A DNA stretch of 64,000 nucleotides from Helicobacter apodemus (GTDB lineage: Bacteria > Campylobacterota > Campylobacteria > Campylobacterales > Helicobacteraceae), in NCBI RefSeq assembly GCF_000765745.2, contig NZ_JRPC02000001.1, positions 87,648-151,647 on the forward strand. The letters run 5' to 3'. Below, piece by piece: positions 8,399 through 17,316 of this stretch; positions within the stretch are counted from its first letter, which is position 1, and each line of letters opens with the position of its first letter. The translations under genes were made by a program, and so were the position numbers. The notes under the pieces were generated by a model. The model ran no database searches. It saw only the letters and a program-made list of their open reading frames with translations, and was not told where the DNA came from.

Positions 8399-10759
8399 AA
8401 GATGGCTCGTATCTATCTTAAAATCAAAATAATCAGATTTTTGCTCACTATCACCAATAACTGTAAATTGTGAATTAGCCGCATTAAAATTTTTCTCTTG
8501 CAAATATAAAAGTCCATTAGCCACACGCGTTTCATAATTAGTTGGTGCTTCTAATTTAGAAAGCTGCAATAAAGCAGCAGCATTTTCTGTATGCCCCGCA
8601 CCAATAGCCGCAACAGCTGCTAAAAATAAGGTTTGCGTATCATTTTCTTTCAAATCATCAATGAGGTTATTATAAAGCGTAAAAGCCTTTTCAAACTCTT
8701 GGAGATAAATATAAGTCAATGCTAAAGCCTGGGTAACTCCACGCACATCTTTTCTCTCTGAAATTAAACGATAATCTAAATCTTGTTGCACATAATGCAA
8801 TGTCCCCACAATATGCCCTACTTTAATATACGTCTCTCGGACAATAGAGGGTCCATAGTAAATTAAATCCTTATTGAGATTTTTATCTTGGTAATAACTT
8901 TGAAGCTTCAAAGAAAGTGTTTTTGGGTCATCATAATAATTAAGTGCTAAGAGCTCTAAAAGATTGCTTAGAGGATCTGTTGGCTGAAGATTCTTTAGAT
9001 GATGAGAGGAATTTATAAGTAAGCTTTGATCTCCTAATAATACCCCTTGGACAAAATTTAAAGCATAATAAATCAATATATTACTAGAGCTTTGTTCTAA
9101 AAATCCTAAAGATGCAGGAGAGCCATCACGAACAAAATTTAAAAGCACTTGCAAAAACTGCATTTCTTCCTTACTGCCTTGAAAATTCACAACTTCTTTT
9201 CCTACATCACTTTCAAGTCTTGAAAAATCTCTATGCGTAAGTTTTGCAGTTGCAAGTGCAAAAACCCCTACTTGAACATCTTTAGGGTTAAGGTGAAAAG
9301 AGCGGATAAAATGCTGGTAAGATTTATCATAATCTCCCATTTGTGCGTAATTTAAACCTAAATTATAATGCAAAATTGCGTGATTTGGGTATTGTGCTAC
9401 AGCACTTTGCAAAATATCATTAGCAATTCTTATATCCCCGCTTAATATTTCTAAAATGGCACTGGCAATATTGCGATTAACTTTAGAAATAGTTTGCCCT
9501 CTTAAAAGCACTTCTTTAGCTTCTTGCAAGTTTTCAATAGAGATATTAATTCCTCCTTCTTGAATAACATATAATGCCTCTTTAGCGTCAAATACCTTAT
9601 AAGGAGCGTAATAAAATAAAATTTCATAAGCATTAAGTTTAGATCCTCCAAACTCATTCCAAAAACGTTTTTGTGCAATATTTACATCAAAAAAATCATC
9701 CCTTAGAATGACCTTAATAGGATAAGGGTTTTTATTTATCATCTCTTGGTTATCCGCATAAGGTTTTAGAAAACTCACTGCTTGATTAAATCTAGCTAAC
9801 TTCAACTTCACTAATGCAGAAGCCATATCTACTTCTAAAGTATTACCCGATTCATCAATAATCTGTGCTAAAAATTTATCCGCTTGCTGGTATTCACCAA
9901 TTCTTGCATAAAGCAAAGCAAGATTAAACCATTCTTTAGACTCTAAAGAATCATTATCTAAATAAGCAATAGCTTTTCTATTACTATTAAAATAACTATA
10001 CAAAGCTGCTAATAAACGATTATTTTGTTGCTTATAATAAGGTGTGTTTTGGTGTGTTAAAGGAGATATTGCTTCGATATAATTACCCTGATAATAATGA
10101 ATAAGTCCGTATAAATAAGAGTGAATGGGTAAATTCGCAGCGTAAGGAAGATAGGTTTGAGCAAGTTGTAAATAATACTGGTATTGCAAAGGCTCCTTTA
10201 AATATAAGGAAGAAACAGCAGCATTTAAGGCACTAATAACTCTATATTCTCCTACATCAATAGCAGTTTGAAAAGATTTTAAAGCTCCTTTATAAGCCTC
10301 TTGTTGCATTTGTACCACACCTAAATTATAACTTGATAATCCTTCAGAATAACTAGCAATCCTACCATATAAATCAAGAGCTTCTTCTTTGTTGCCATTC
10401 ATATAAAGAAAATTTGCCTTGCCAATAAGATCTTCTAACTCTCCCTCATCAACAATAATCTCTCCTCCACCTTCAATAGAAAATTGCGGAGGAGAAACTA
10501 TGGCCTCTTCTTCTTGTGATGGCATTGCCTCTTCTTTAGAGAACAAAGATCCCATTATAAAAATAAAGGCTACTATCAAAACACCAAGCAATAAAGCAAG
10601 TATAACACTAAGTTTTTTATGGGTATTAAAAAAATGTAAAATCTTTTCAATTTTTGTTGTGGGCTTTTTTTCTTTGGACTTTTTGTCTAAAATATCACGG
10701 ACAATATCAAAATCATCATCAAGTTGAATAATATTTTCTTTTGACTCTTCTGATGGCAT
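8375..10759 (-). CDS. TPR-repeat inner membrane protein of unknown function
   Basis: The 794-residue product has an acidic N-terminal tail, one transmembrane helix at about 51-72 ([16 protein letters not shown] core) and a long alpha-helical region with tetratricopeptide repeats, for example around [20 protein letters not shown] and [20 protein letters not shown]. The topology predicts most of the protein in the periplasm as a protein-interaction scaffold. A large protein of this kind next to serS is also found in H. pylori (HP1479/HP1480, from memory). It starts 4 bases after serS and is cotranscribed with it. No enzymatic motif was seen. Confidence 0.75.
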   Translation of the reverse strand: MPSEESKENIIQLDDDFDIVRDILDKKSKEKKPTTKIEKILHFFNTHKKLSVILALLLGVLIVAFIFIMGSLFSKEEAMPSQEEEAIVSPPQFSIEGGGEIIVDEGELEDLIGKANFLYMNGNKEEALDLYGRIASYSEGLSSYNLGVVQMQQEAYKGALKSFQTAIDVGEYRVISALNAAVSSLYLKEPLQYQYYLQLAQTYLPYAANLPIHSYLYGLIHYYQGNYIEAISPLTHQNTPYYKQQNNRLLAALYSYFNSNRKAIAYLDNDSLESKEWFNLALLYARIGEYQQADKFLAQIIDESGNTLEVDMASALVKLKLARFNQAVSFLKPYADNQEMINKNPYPIKVILRDDFFDVNIAQKRFWNEFGGSKLNAYEILFYYAPYKVFDAKEALYVIQEGGINISIENLQEAKEVLLRGQTISKVNRNIASAILEILSGDIRIANDILQSAVAQYPNHAILHYNLGLNYAQMGDYDKSYQHFIRSFHLNPKDVQVGVFALATAKLTHRDFSRLESDVGKEVVNFQGSKEEMQFLQVLLNFVRDGSPASLGFLEQSSSNILIYYALNFVQGVLLGDQSLLINSSHHLKNLQPTDPLSNLLELLALNYYDDPKTLSLKLQSYYQDKNLNKDLIYYGPSIVRETYIKVGHIVGTLHYVQQDLDYRLISERKDVRGVTQALALTYIYLQEFEKAFTLYNNLIDDLKENDTQTLFLAAVAAIGAGHTENAAALLQLSKLEAPTNYETRVANGLLYLQEKNFNAANSQFTVIGDSEQKSDYFDFKIDTSHLLRRINMD

Positions 10760-10763
10760 AATA

Positions 10764-12041
10764 TTACCTCAAATAAGTTTCTAACACAGAGGGGATAAGA
10801 ATACTCCCATCTTCTTGTTGATAATTTTCCATAATAGCCACTAATGTCCTACCAACAGCTAAAGAAGAACCATTTAAGGTATGCACAAGGATATTCTTTT
10901 TCTTAGAATCTTTATAGCGGATTTTTGCTCTCCTTGCTTGAAAATCCCTTGTATTAGAAATAGAGCTAATCTCACGATAACAATTTTGACCAGGTAGCCA
11001 CACTTCAATATCAATAGTATTACTTGCACTAAATCCTAAATCTCCCCCACATAGTCGCATAAGCCTATGAGGTAATTTTAAAGAAGTTAGCAAATCCGAT
11101 GCACAAGCCACCATCCTCTCTTGCATCATCTCACTATCATTAGGAGTGGTGATAGCCACCAATTCCACCTTATCAAATTGGTGTTGTCTTATAATACCTC
11201 TTGTATCACGACCTGCACTTCCCGCTTCTTTTCTAAAACAAGGAGTATAAGCACTCATCATCAAAGGCAAATCTTCCTCACTTAATATTTCATCACTATA
11301 AAGATTTGTCAATGGCACTTCAGCAGTAGGGATAAGGTAGAGTTGATGCCCTTTAGTGTTCTCTTCATCTTCAAAATCAGAAATTTTAAAAAGATCATTT
11401 TCAAACTTTGGTAGTTGTCCTGTGCCAAATAATGCTTCCTTATTTACAATTACTGGTGTTGCCACCTCACTAAAGCCCCTTTTAGCGTTAAAATCTAACA
11501 TATAATTAATTAAAGCTCTCTCTAATTTTGCCCCCATTCCCATAAAAACACTAAAACGACTCTTTGCTAATTTCACGCCCCTTTCAAAGTCAATCCAACC
11601 ATTTTGTGCTGCTAATTCCCAATGCTCTTTAGGCTTAAAAGAAAAGTTTTTAGGCTCTAATATCCTTTTAATCTCTATATTTTCTTTCTCATCTTTACCC
11701 AAAGGTGTTTTTTCATCAGGAATATTGGGGATATTAGTGGAGAGTTCTTGTAGCTTATACTCCCATAATTCTACCTCTTGAATCTCAAGAGTAATCTTAG
11801 ATTTTAGCAAATCACATTCTTTCTTCAAATCCTTAATATCTTTGCCCTCTTGTTTATATTGTGCAAAAAGCTTAGACTTTGTATTTTGTGTTGCTTGCAG
11901 TGATTCTAAAGCGATCTTTTTTTGCTTATATTGCAAACTCACTTCTTTAAGACACTTTAAAAAATTTTCATCAATATTGCGTTTTGAGAGCTTTTGTATC
12001 GTCTCATCAAAGTTATTTATAAGCAGTTTTAAATCAATCAT
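10764..12041 (-). CDS. serS: Seryl-tRNA synthetase
   Basis: This class II synthetase of 425 residues charges tRNA-Ser. The N-terminal coiled-coil arm that grips the long variable arm of the tRNA spans roughly residues 20-110 (Lys/Glu-rich heptads). The catalytic core shows motif 2 ([20 protein letters not shown], ending in HQFDKVE) and motif 3 ([20 protein letters not shown]). [14 protein letters not shown] contributes to serine binding. It is the first gene of an operon with the TPR protein, preceded by a TATAAT box. Confidence 0.95.
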   Translation of the reverse strand: MIDLKLLINNFDETIQKLSKRNIDENFLKCLKEVSLQYKQKKIALESLQATQNTKSKLFAQYKQEGKDIKDLKKECDLLKSKITLEIQEVELWEYKLQELSTNIPNIPDEKTPLGKDEKENIEIKRILEPKNFSFKPKEHWELAAQNGWIDFERGVKLAKSRFSVFMGMGAKLERALINYMLDFNAKRGFSEVATPVIVNKEALFGTGQLPKFENDLFKISDFEDEENTKGHQLYLIPTAEVPLTNLYSDEILSEEDLPLMMSAYTPCFRKEAGSAGRDTRGIIRQHQFDKVELVAITTPNDSEMMQERMVACASDLLTSLKLPHRLMRLCGGDLGFSASNTIDIEVWLPGQNCYREISSISNTRDFQARRAKIRYKDSKKKNILVHTLNGSSLAVGRTLVAIMENYQQEDGSILIPSVLETYLR

Positions 12042-12068
12042 TTACTCTAATCCAAAAATAAATGGCTT

Positions 12069-12074
12069 ATTATA
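12069..12074 (-). promoter_or_regulatory. -10 box of serS
   Basis: GGTATAATAAG on the minus strand sits 28-33 bases upstream of the serS ATG, in the short gap after the polysaccharide locus. Consensus TATAAT with a G two bases before it. Confidence 0.45.
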
Positions 12075-12117
12075 CCTTAAGAGCTACTAAAAAAATAATA
12101 AAACAACCCCTCTAGTT

Positions 12118-13206
12118 TTATCTGAAAAATCGCTGAATCCTCTCGCAAACATAGGCTATCTCCTCATTTGTAAGTTGCGTAAATGAAGGAAGCCAAAGCC
12201 CCTTTTTGCCTATCATATTTGATACCTTATGTTCTCCTGAAACTCCATAAGCAACTTGTTTGTTAATGGGTCCATACATCAATCTTGTTCCGATATGCTC
12301 TCCTTTAAGATAATCTTGTAACTCATTGCGTTTATCTAGTAGCACTTCATAAAACCAAGGCGTTGTATGCTCTATATCTTGTTCTATAAGCCTTATACCC
12401 TCTATACTCTCTAAGCCGTTTTTATACAAAGTATATATTTCTTTTTTTCTTACAATTCTAGATTCTAGCTTCTTCATTTGCTCTATACCCACACATGCTT
12501 GTAACTCTGTGAATTTGAAGTTATAGCCTATGCTATTGTGGAAGTCATTACCACCGCCACTTCTCCCAAAATCCTTTAACTTCCTTAAAGTTTTAGCGAT
12601 TCTATCATCATTAGTAATCAATGCACCACCTTGCCCAGTAGAAATAATCTTAGGTGCAGAAAATGAAAAACTACCCACTAGCCCAACACTTCCTATATGC
12701 TTACCATTTGGATAAAAAGAACCTAAAGATTGTGCTGCATCTTCAATCAACACTAGATTATTTTCTTGGCATAGCTTTTCAAATGCTTCAATACCCACTC
12801 TTGGATACCTGCCATTTGCACTAACTAAAATCAAAGCTTTCGTTTTAGAGGTAATGGCTTCTTTTACCTTTTGTATATCCATACACAAAGTATCCTCTTC
12901 TACATCTACAAATACAGGCTTTGCACCAAAAAGCTTAACAGAATTTGGGGTTGCTATCATCGTGTAATTTGGCACTATTACTTCATCTCCAGCCTCCACA
13001 CCAGCAGCTAAAGCTGCTAATGTTAAGCTAATAGTCCCATTATTTACAACTATACAATGCTTTGTTTTTGTATAATCCGCTATCATCTCCTCAAACTGCT
13101 CCGTTCTTTTAAACTCTGTTAAGAATCCTCCCTCATCCATATAAACACACAAAGCTTCTTTTTCCTCCTTGCCAAACCAAGGTTTCATCTGCATAATAAA
13201 ATCCAT
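12118..13206 (-). CDS. DegT/DnrJ/EryC1/StrS sugar aminotransferase
   Basis: This PLP-dependent enzyme of 362 residues transfers an amino group to a nucleotide-linked keto sugar. Features are VVNNGTISLTLAALAAGV (phosphate-binding region), IEDAAQSLGS (Asp156 contacts the PLP ring nitrogen) and Lys186 in SFSAPKIISTGQGG, which forms the Schiff base. It keeps the lysine, unlike the ColD-like enzyme in the same locus. The GDP-mannose-derived pathway here suggests a 4-keto-6-deoxymannose (perosamine-type) substrate, but the exact sugar cannot be read from sequence. The start has AAGGAG six bases upstream. It is the last gene of the co-directional cluster. Confidence 0.8.
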   Translation of the reverse strand: MDFIMQMKPWFGKEEKEALCVYMDEGGFLTEFKRTEQFEEMIADYTKTKHCIVVNNGTISLTLAALAAGVEAGDEVIVPNYTMIATPNSVKLFGAKPVFVDVEEDTLCMDIQKVKEAITSKTKALILVSANGRYPRVGIEAFEKLCQENNLVLIEDAAQSLGSFYPNGKHIGSVGLVGSFSFSAPKIISTGQGGALITNDDRIAKTLRKLKDFGRSGGGNDFHNSIGYNFKFTELQACVGIEQMKKLESRIVRKKEIYTLYKNGLESIEGIRLIEQDIEHTTPWFYEVLLDKRNELQDYLKGEHIGTRLMYGPINKQVAYGVSGEHKVSNMIGKKGLWLPSFTQLTNEEIAYVCERIQRFFR

Positions 13207-13215
13207 TTAAACTCC

Positions 13216-13772
13216 TTATAGTAATTTTTGTGCTTCCACATTTAAGCTAATTAAAATCCCATTTTCTTTATCCATATGCGGATAATACGCCTGTGAGTGG
13301 TCATCATAATTTTTATGTATCCTCTCTCTCCAATCATAAGGCTTGACATCACTAAATCCATTTTCTTCTAGCACTGCTTTTAAAGAATCGAAGTTATACA
13401 TAGTCTTGTGATAAATCACCCTCTCTCCCTCTTGGGTTTGTATTTCCATCCTGCCATAAAGGGGTCCTAGAATCTTGGATAAATCCGCACTCTTTTGATA
13501 CGCTAAAATGAGCTTATCAAAATCAGGCACTGCTAAACGCAATACCCCCCCCCCGCTAATACCCTACGCCACTCTTGCAAAAGAGCTTTTACTTCAATCC
13601 TATCAAAATATGCAAGGGAATGGCTACTATAGATTAAATCAACACTTCCATCCTCAAACATATCTAATTTATCAATACTTGTTTTATAATGAATATGTGG
13701 CATATCGCATAAATCAACATTAATAAAACCTGGTATATTCCTATGCCAACATCCTAAATTAAGCTTCACCAT
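13216..13772 (-). CDS. SAM-dependent methyltransferase, phase-variable, out of frame here
   Basis: One gene is split by a tract of ten G (13545-13554). The first part (from 13772) reads VKLNLGCWHRNIPGFINVD (SAM-binding loop) and DLIYSSHSLAYF, reaches WRRVLAGGG and stops 4 codons after the tract. The second part (to 13216) continues with LRLAVPDFDKLILAY. With eleven (or eight) G the frames join as VLAGGGVLRLAVPDFD, the usual beta-5 region of this fold, giving a 185-residue protein. The gene is therefore OFF in this sequence. It would methylate a sugar of the surface glycan. The 5' end overlaps the acetyltransferase by 14 bases. Confidence 0.85.
13545..13554 (-). repeat. Poly-G tract (10 G) inside the methyltransferase gene
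   Basis: Ten consecutive G on the coding strand. Slipped-strand mispairing would change length; 11 or 8 G restore the frame, 10 and 9 G give early stops (TAG, TGA). Confidence 0.9.
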
Positions 13773-14298
13773 ATTTTATTCCATCCTTATAAATTGCTTT
13801 TTCTAACTCTAAAATATTCCTACTTCTCTCACTCATTCTTTTTGCGGGAATACCAAAATAGATTCCAAAAGGCTTTGTTGGTTGCATAAGTAGGCTCATA
13901 GCACCCACAGCCACCCCTTCAGCCAAATACGCCCCGGGCAAAATCACTGAATTTACCCCCACAACACTATGTCTTTCAAAAATAATTTTGCTTTTTGTAA
14001 CTTTTTGGTATTTTTCATCCACTAAAGGCACGACTAATCCCTCTCCTTTAAAATCCGATGATTCCGTAAAAACTTTTACGCCCGATGATACGCTTGAAAA
14101 ATCTCTCATCTCTATACCCGCCCCACCATTTAAAAACACATAAGAGGCTATATGCACATAATTCCCTATACAAATATCCCCCGATAAAATGCAAAAACTC
14201 CCTATACGGACATTGCTTCCTAGGGAGATTTTATCAGGATGATAAATAGGCGTAAGCCTATCTATTAACACATTCTCACCTAAATTTCTAAAATTCAT
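13759..14298 (-). CDS. Left-handed beta-helix acetyltransferase, phase-variable 5' end
   Basis: This hexapeptide-repeat acyltransferase (NeuD/WbbJ/CysE-like fold) has isoleucine-rich hexads such as ISLGSNVRIGSFCILSG, ICIGNYVHIAS and VVGVNSVILPGAYLAEGVAVGA, and closes with FGIYFGIPAKRM. It would O- or N-acetylate a glycan sugar. The ATG at 14298 has GGAG nine bases upstream. However, in-frame codons upstream encode FYSREELLA, the normal N terminus of this family. The likely full start is the ATG at 14360, overlapping the cupin stop (TAATG), and the two are separated by a 12-G tract that is out of frame here (10 or 13 G needed). As sequenced, only the shorter form is available. Confidence 0.8.
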   Translation of the reverse strand: MNFRNLGENVLIDRLTPIYHPDKISLGSNVRIGSFCILSGDICIGNYVHIASYVFLNGGAGIEMRDFSSVSSGVKVFTESSDFKGEGLVVPLVDEKYQKVTKSKIIFERHSVVGVNSVILPGAYLAEGVAVGAMSLLMQPTKPFGIYFGIPAKRMSERSRNILELEKAIYKDGIKYGEA

Positions 14299-14326
14299 AG
14301 CTAATAACTCCTCTCTTGAATAAAAT

Positions 14327-14338
14327 CCCCCCCCCCCC
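14327..14338 (-). repeat. Poly-G tract (12 G) at the 5' end of the acetyltransferase gene
   Basis: Twelve G on the coding strand, seven codons after an ATG at 14360. With 12 G that frame ends at a TAG after the peptide DFIQERSY. With 13 or 10 G it runs into FYSREELLAM and the acetyltransferase. Confidence 0.85.
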
Positions 14339-14359
14339 GCACACTCCTATCTACTGCCA

Positions 14360-14758
14360 TTAGAATCTCCTCCTATCTCTATCTGCCCCTACATAAGGTC
14401 CATTTTTAACCTCTAACACTTGCGTATTATCCTCTAAGATGGTATAGCCATGCCCTCCTCGTAGCATTACTAGAACATCCCCCTCTTTAGCGATAATCTC
14501 CTCTATAAAAACTTCATTAACATCATACACTCTAGCACTAATGGCACCTTGCTTGATATATAAGACTTCTTGCGTCCAAAATACCTTTCTTTCCACCTCA
14601 TTGTGGATATGTGCTAAAAGCTCCTTTCCCTCATCATAGCACCAAGTCCCCACTTGAATAAACTCATCATCACTAGAGAAGAATCGCAATCCCTCTCCCC
14701 ACTCTTTTGCACTAATATGCTTTGCTAGGGTTATCCCATCTTTTGTTATTTTTTTCAT
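14360..14758 (-). CDS. Cupin-fold protein of a polysaccharide locus
   Basis: The 132-residue product is a single cupin barrel: metal-type histidines in ELLAHIHNEVERKVFWTQEVLYI, then IEEIIAKEGDVLVMLRGGHGYTI. Similar small cupins sit in capsule/LPS loci, where they may act as sugar isomerase/epimerase or binding proteins; no activity is assigned. It lies 9 bases after the RmlC-like gene with a clear AAGGAG site. Its TAA stop overlaps an ATG (TAATG) that opens the long form of the acetyltransferase, so translation is probably coupled. Confidence 0.65.
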   Translation of the reverse strand: MKKITKDGITLAKHISAKEWGEGLRFFSSDDEFIQVGTWCYDEGKELLAHIHNEVERKVFWTQEVLYIKQGAISARVYDVNEVFIEEIIAKEGDVLVMLRGGHGYTILEDNTQVLEVKNGPYVGADRDRRRF

Positions 14759-14767
14759 TGTATCTCC

Positions 14768-15289
14768 TTAATAATAATCCCTATCCGATAAGATAGGCTT
14801 TTTACAATTCCATTCAATCCCAATTACTTTGTCATTCCACGCATAAGTAAATTGATGAGGGGCATCAAAATATTCCCCCTCATAGGCAAGTTTATAGTGA
14901 TAAACCGCATTTTGGCTTCGCACATAATAAGCATTCCCCATATTAGGAGGGAGAAGAATCATCTTTTGCTTTTCTTTATGGATTTCAAAGCCTTCCCATT
15001 GAAGATAAGTCGGGCTATCTTTGCGGCAATCTACCACCACCTGAAAAATGCTTCCATACACACAAGTAACATATTTCCACGATTTATTATCGCCGTGTAT
15101 TCCACGCAAGACATTATGGTGAGATTGTGAAAATTTATCGTGTTTGAAATGTAGGTTATGTGGTAAGAGATTTTCTATTCTTTCTTTTAAAAATGAAGTC
15201 CAAATATCCCCGCGTCTATCTTGTGAGATAGTAGGGGTTATGATATAAACGCCTTGTATTTTTTGGCTCTCTTTAATTATAAATTCCAT
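14768..15289 (-). CDS. RmlC-family nucleotide-sugar 3,5-epimerase
   Basis: This 173-residue dTDP-4-dehydrorhamnose 3,5-epimerase-type cupin has the N-terminal IQGVYIITPTISQDRRGDIW strand pair. The catalytic His is in HHNVLRGIHGD, followed by the strand VTCVYGSIFQVVVDCRKDSPTY and the tyrosine-rich NAYYVRS. With GDP-mannose dehydratase and GDP-fucose synthase-like genes around it, the substrate is more likely a GDP-4-keto-6-deoxy hexose or heptose (as with the C. jejuni heptose-modifying epimerases) than dTDP-rhamnose, since rmlA/B/D are not here. The ATG overlaps the fcl stop (TAATG). Confidence 0.75.
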   Translation of the reverse strand: MEFIIKESQKIQGVYIITPTISQDRRGDIWTSFLKERIENLLPHNLHFKHDKFSQSHHNVLRGIHGDNKSWKYVTCVYGSIFQVVVDCRKDSPTYLQWEGFEIHKEKQKMILLPPNMGNAYYVRSQNAVYHYKLAYEGEYFDAPHQFTYAWNDKVIGIEWNCKKPILSDRDYY

Positions 15290-16392
15290 TATGCAACCTC
15301 CAAATTATCGTTGCATAAGAATCTAACTAAAGAGGTATTACCCCCCCCCCCGCTAGAGGCTATATACCATTCATACATCATTTTTACTCCTTGCTCTAGT
15401 GTTATTTGGTATTTCCAACCTAGATTATTCATCCTTGAACAATCTGTTTTTTTAAGCATCATTCCATCTGGTTTTTGGGTATTAAACACAAACTCTCCCT
15501 CAAAACCCACGATTTCTTTGATGATTAAAGCAATATCTGCAATGCTATAATCTACGCCTGAGCCAATATTAATATGCGTATTCCTAATAGGCTTATGAGA
15601 ACATAAATCTTTAAAATCCACATTTTGCATTACAAATACACACGCACTTGCCATATCTTTAGAGTATAAAAGTTCTCTCCTTGGCTTCCCACTACCCCAA
15701 ATCTCTACAGAATCTTTTTTAATACCAAACTTTGCTAAATATTCCTCTGCACTCTCCCAATCTTTGAGATTTAAATCTTTTAAAATAGCCTCTCTTTTGT
15801 TTTGATGCAGTAGTTTTGCTAAATGCATTTTTCTAAGCAATGCCGGGATAAGATGGGATTTCTCTAAATCAAAATTATCATTTTCTCCATAGAGATTAGT
15901 TGGCATTACAGAAATAAAATTTGTCCCATATTGCAAATTATAAGACTCGCACATTTTTAATCCCGCAATTTTTGCAATCGCATAAGGCTCATTAGTATAT
16001 TCTAACTCACTACTTAAGAGAGCATCTTCACACATAGGTTGTTTGGCGTTTTTGGGATAAATACAAGTGGAACCTAAAAACAAAAGTTTTTTTACCCCAT
16101 TGACATAAGAAGCGTGAATCACATTATTTTGAATACTCAAATTTTGGTAAATAAATTCTGCCCGATAAGTATTATTTGCTAGGATTCCACCCACTTTTGC
16201 AGCACTTAAAAAAACATAATCTGGCTTTGTTAAAGCAAAAAACTCTGCTACCTCACTTTGGTTGGTTAAATCTAACTCTTGGTGTGTTTTAACGACTATA
16301 TTAGTATAACCTCGCCTTTGGAGCTCTTTGATAATCGCACTCCCTACAAGTCCTCTATGTCCTGCAACATAGATTTTAGAATCCTTTTTCAT
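15289..16392 (-). CDS. fcl: GDP-L-fucose synthase-like reductase/epimerase with a phase-variable tail
   Basis: This short-chain dehydrogenase of 367 residues has VAGHRGLVGSAI (NADPH-binding loop), AAKVGGILANN, the catalytic GSTCIYPK and YAIAK (Tyr-xxx-Lys), and WGSGKPRREL. It would perform 3,5-epimerisation and 4-reduction of GDP-4-keto-6-deoxymannose or a related GDP-sugar. It has a longer insert before WGSG than E. coli Fcl. The normal C terminus (MMYEWYIA) is followed by a poly-G tract encoding Gly348-351 and 16 further residues. In this 11-G state the stop overlaps the next ATG. Confidence 0.85.
   Translation of the reverse strand: MKKDSKIYVAGHRGLVGSAIIKELQRRGYTNIVVKTHQELDLTNQSEVAEFFALTKPDYVFLSAAKVGGILANNTYRAEFIYQNLSIQNNVIHASYVNGVKKLLFLGSTCIYPKNAKQPMCEDALLSSELEYTNEPYAIAKIAGLKMCESYNLQYGTNFISVMPTNLYGENDNFDLEKSHLIPALLRKMHLAKLLHQNKREAILKDLNLKDWESAEEYLAKFGIKKDSVEIWGSGKPRRELLYSKDMASACVFVMQNVDFKDLCSHKPIRNTHINIGSGVDYSIADIALIIKEIVGFEGEFVFNTQKPDGMMLKKTDCSRMNNLGWKYQITLEQGVKMMYEWYIASSGGGGNTSLVRFLCNDNLEVA
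15341..15351 (-). repeat. Poly-G tract (11 G) near the 3' end of fcl
   Basis: With 11 G the frame reads through to a stop that overlaps the start of the RmlC-like gene. With 12 G a TAA follows the tract at once; with 10 G a TAG follows after four codons. The tract alters only the tail and the distance to the next gene, not the catalytic domain. Confidence 0.9.
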
Positions 16393-16393
16393 T

Positions 16394-17314
16394 CTACTCC
16401 TTAAAATAAATAGGTATTTCTGGATTGGAGGGGTGATTAGGATAATCTAATCCCTCTAATATACCCTCTACTACTTTTTCTTTAGAAAATGGAATTTCTC
16501 CTTTTTTCATATAACTAACCTCCAAAGTTGTGCCAAAAAATAATCCTTGTGAGTAGAAAATCTTTCCATGATTATTAAAATGAAGATGTATAGGTTCATA
16601 ATACTCATTAATCTTTTCTAATACTTTCAATCGCCTTTTAGCACCCTCATCCTCTTCAGGATTACATCCATGAAATTCAAAAATTACTTGCGTAAAATAT
16701 TCTGCCACTAAAGCTAAATCTACCTGCTCTAAAACTTCCCATTCTGCATTTTCAATATCAACTTGCAAGATGTTTGCCATCTTCTTCAAATGATTGTCTT
16801 CAATAATAGAAGATAAAGAAATACAATTCTCACCCACTCCTACAAAACGCTTATGGAAAGCAATATTGGGATGATTATAGGGACATTGTTCTATACTTCC
16901 ATCATATTCAACAACTTGATAACCCCTCTGTGCCATTTCTAAATCCCAAGGGGAACTCTCACTAACACCTAATGAAATGGCTTTTACTTCATTCAAAGGG
17001 ATTCCCCCCCCCCCCGAAGAACACAAAAGGTTAGGCTTATACATCACATATCCTCCATCACCTTTGCCACCTACTCTAACTAAATCTTCATAAGCCACTT
17101 TGATAGGCTGTAAAATTTCTAAATATTTTTGGATATTTTCCAAACATTGTTGGTTATGATTAATACGGACATAGTTCCTATCTCTATCTTGCAAAAGCAA
17201 TAATAAAATTTGCTTATCTTCCTCTTTTATAAGAGAATGAATAATAATATTAGACATTAAAAGATTGTAATGAATTTGCGTATTTTGCCTTATAGCCTCT
17301 TCAAGTTTTTTCAT
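16394..17314 (-). CDS. FkbM-like methyltransferase, phase-variable, in frame here
   Basis: This 306-residue protein has a helical N terminus (1-70), then DLVRVGGKGDGGYVM and AISLGVSESSPWDLEMAQRG (nucleotide-binding loop). VDIENAEWEVLEQ near residue 185, with the Asp-Ile-Glu typical of FkbM-type methyltransferases, follows, then IFEFHG. Proteins of this sort occur in Campylobacter capsule loci. A 12-G tract encodes Gly101-104 between the GGYVM motif and the SAM loop; it is in frame, so the gene is ON. Any tract change not divisible by three would truncate the protein near residue 105-110. The substrate is unknown. Confidence 0.7.
   Translation of the reverse strand: MKKLEEAIRQNTQIHYNLLMSNIIIHSLIKEEDKQILLLLLQDRDRNYVRINHNQQCLENIQKYLEILQPIKVAYEDLVRVGGKGDGGYVMYKPNLLCSSGGGGIPLNEVKAISLGVSESSPWDLEMAQRGYQVVEYDGSIEQCPYNHPNIAFHKRFVGVGENCISLSSIIEDNHLKKMANILQVDIENAEWEVLEQVDLALVAEYFTQVIFEFHGCNPEEDEGAKRRLKVLEKINEYYEPIHLHFNNHGKIFYSQGLFFGTTLEVSYMKKGEIPFSKEKVVEGILEGLDYPNHPSNPEIPIYFKE
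17004..17015 (-). repeat. Poly-G tract (12 G) inside the FkbM-like gene
   Basis: Twelve G encode four glycines and keep the frame open. This is a mid-gene on/off tract in the ON state. Confidence 0.9.
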
Positions 17315-17316
17315 AA

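Noticed and set aside
10419..10727. Open frame opposite the N terminus of the TPR protein
   Set aside because: Serine/isoleucine-rich antisense of a Glu/Asp/Lys-rich coding region; no start signal.
13508..13723. Plus-strand frame across the first C tract
   Set aside because: It is antisense to the methyltransferase and its translation has no family features.
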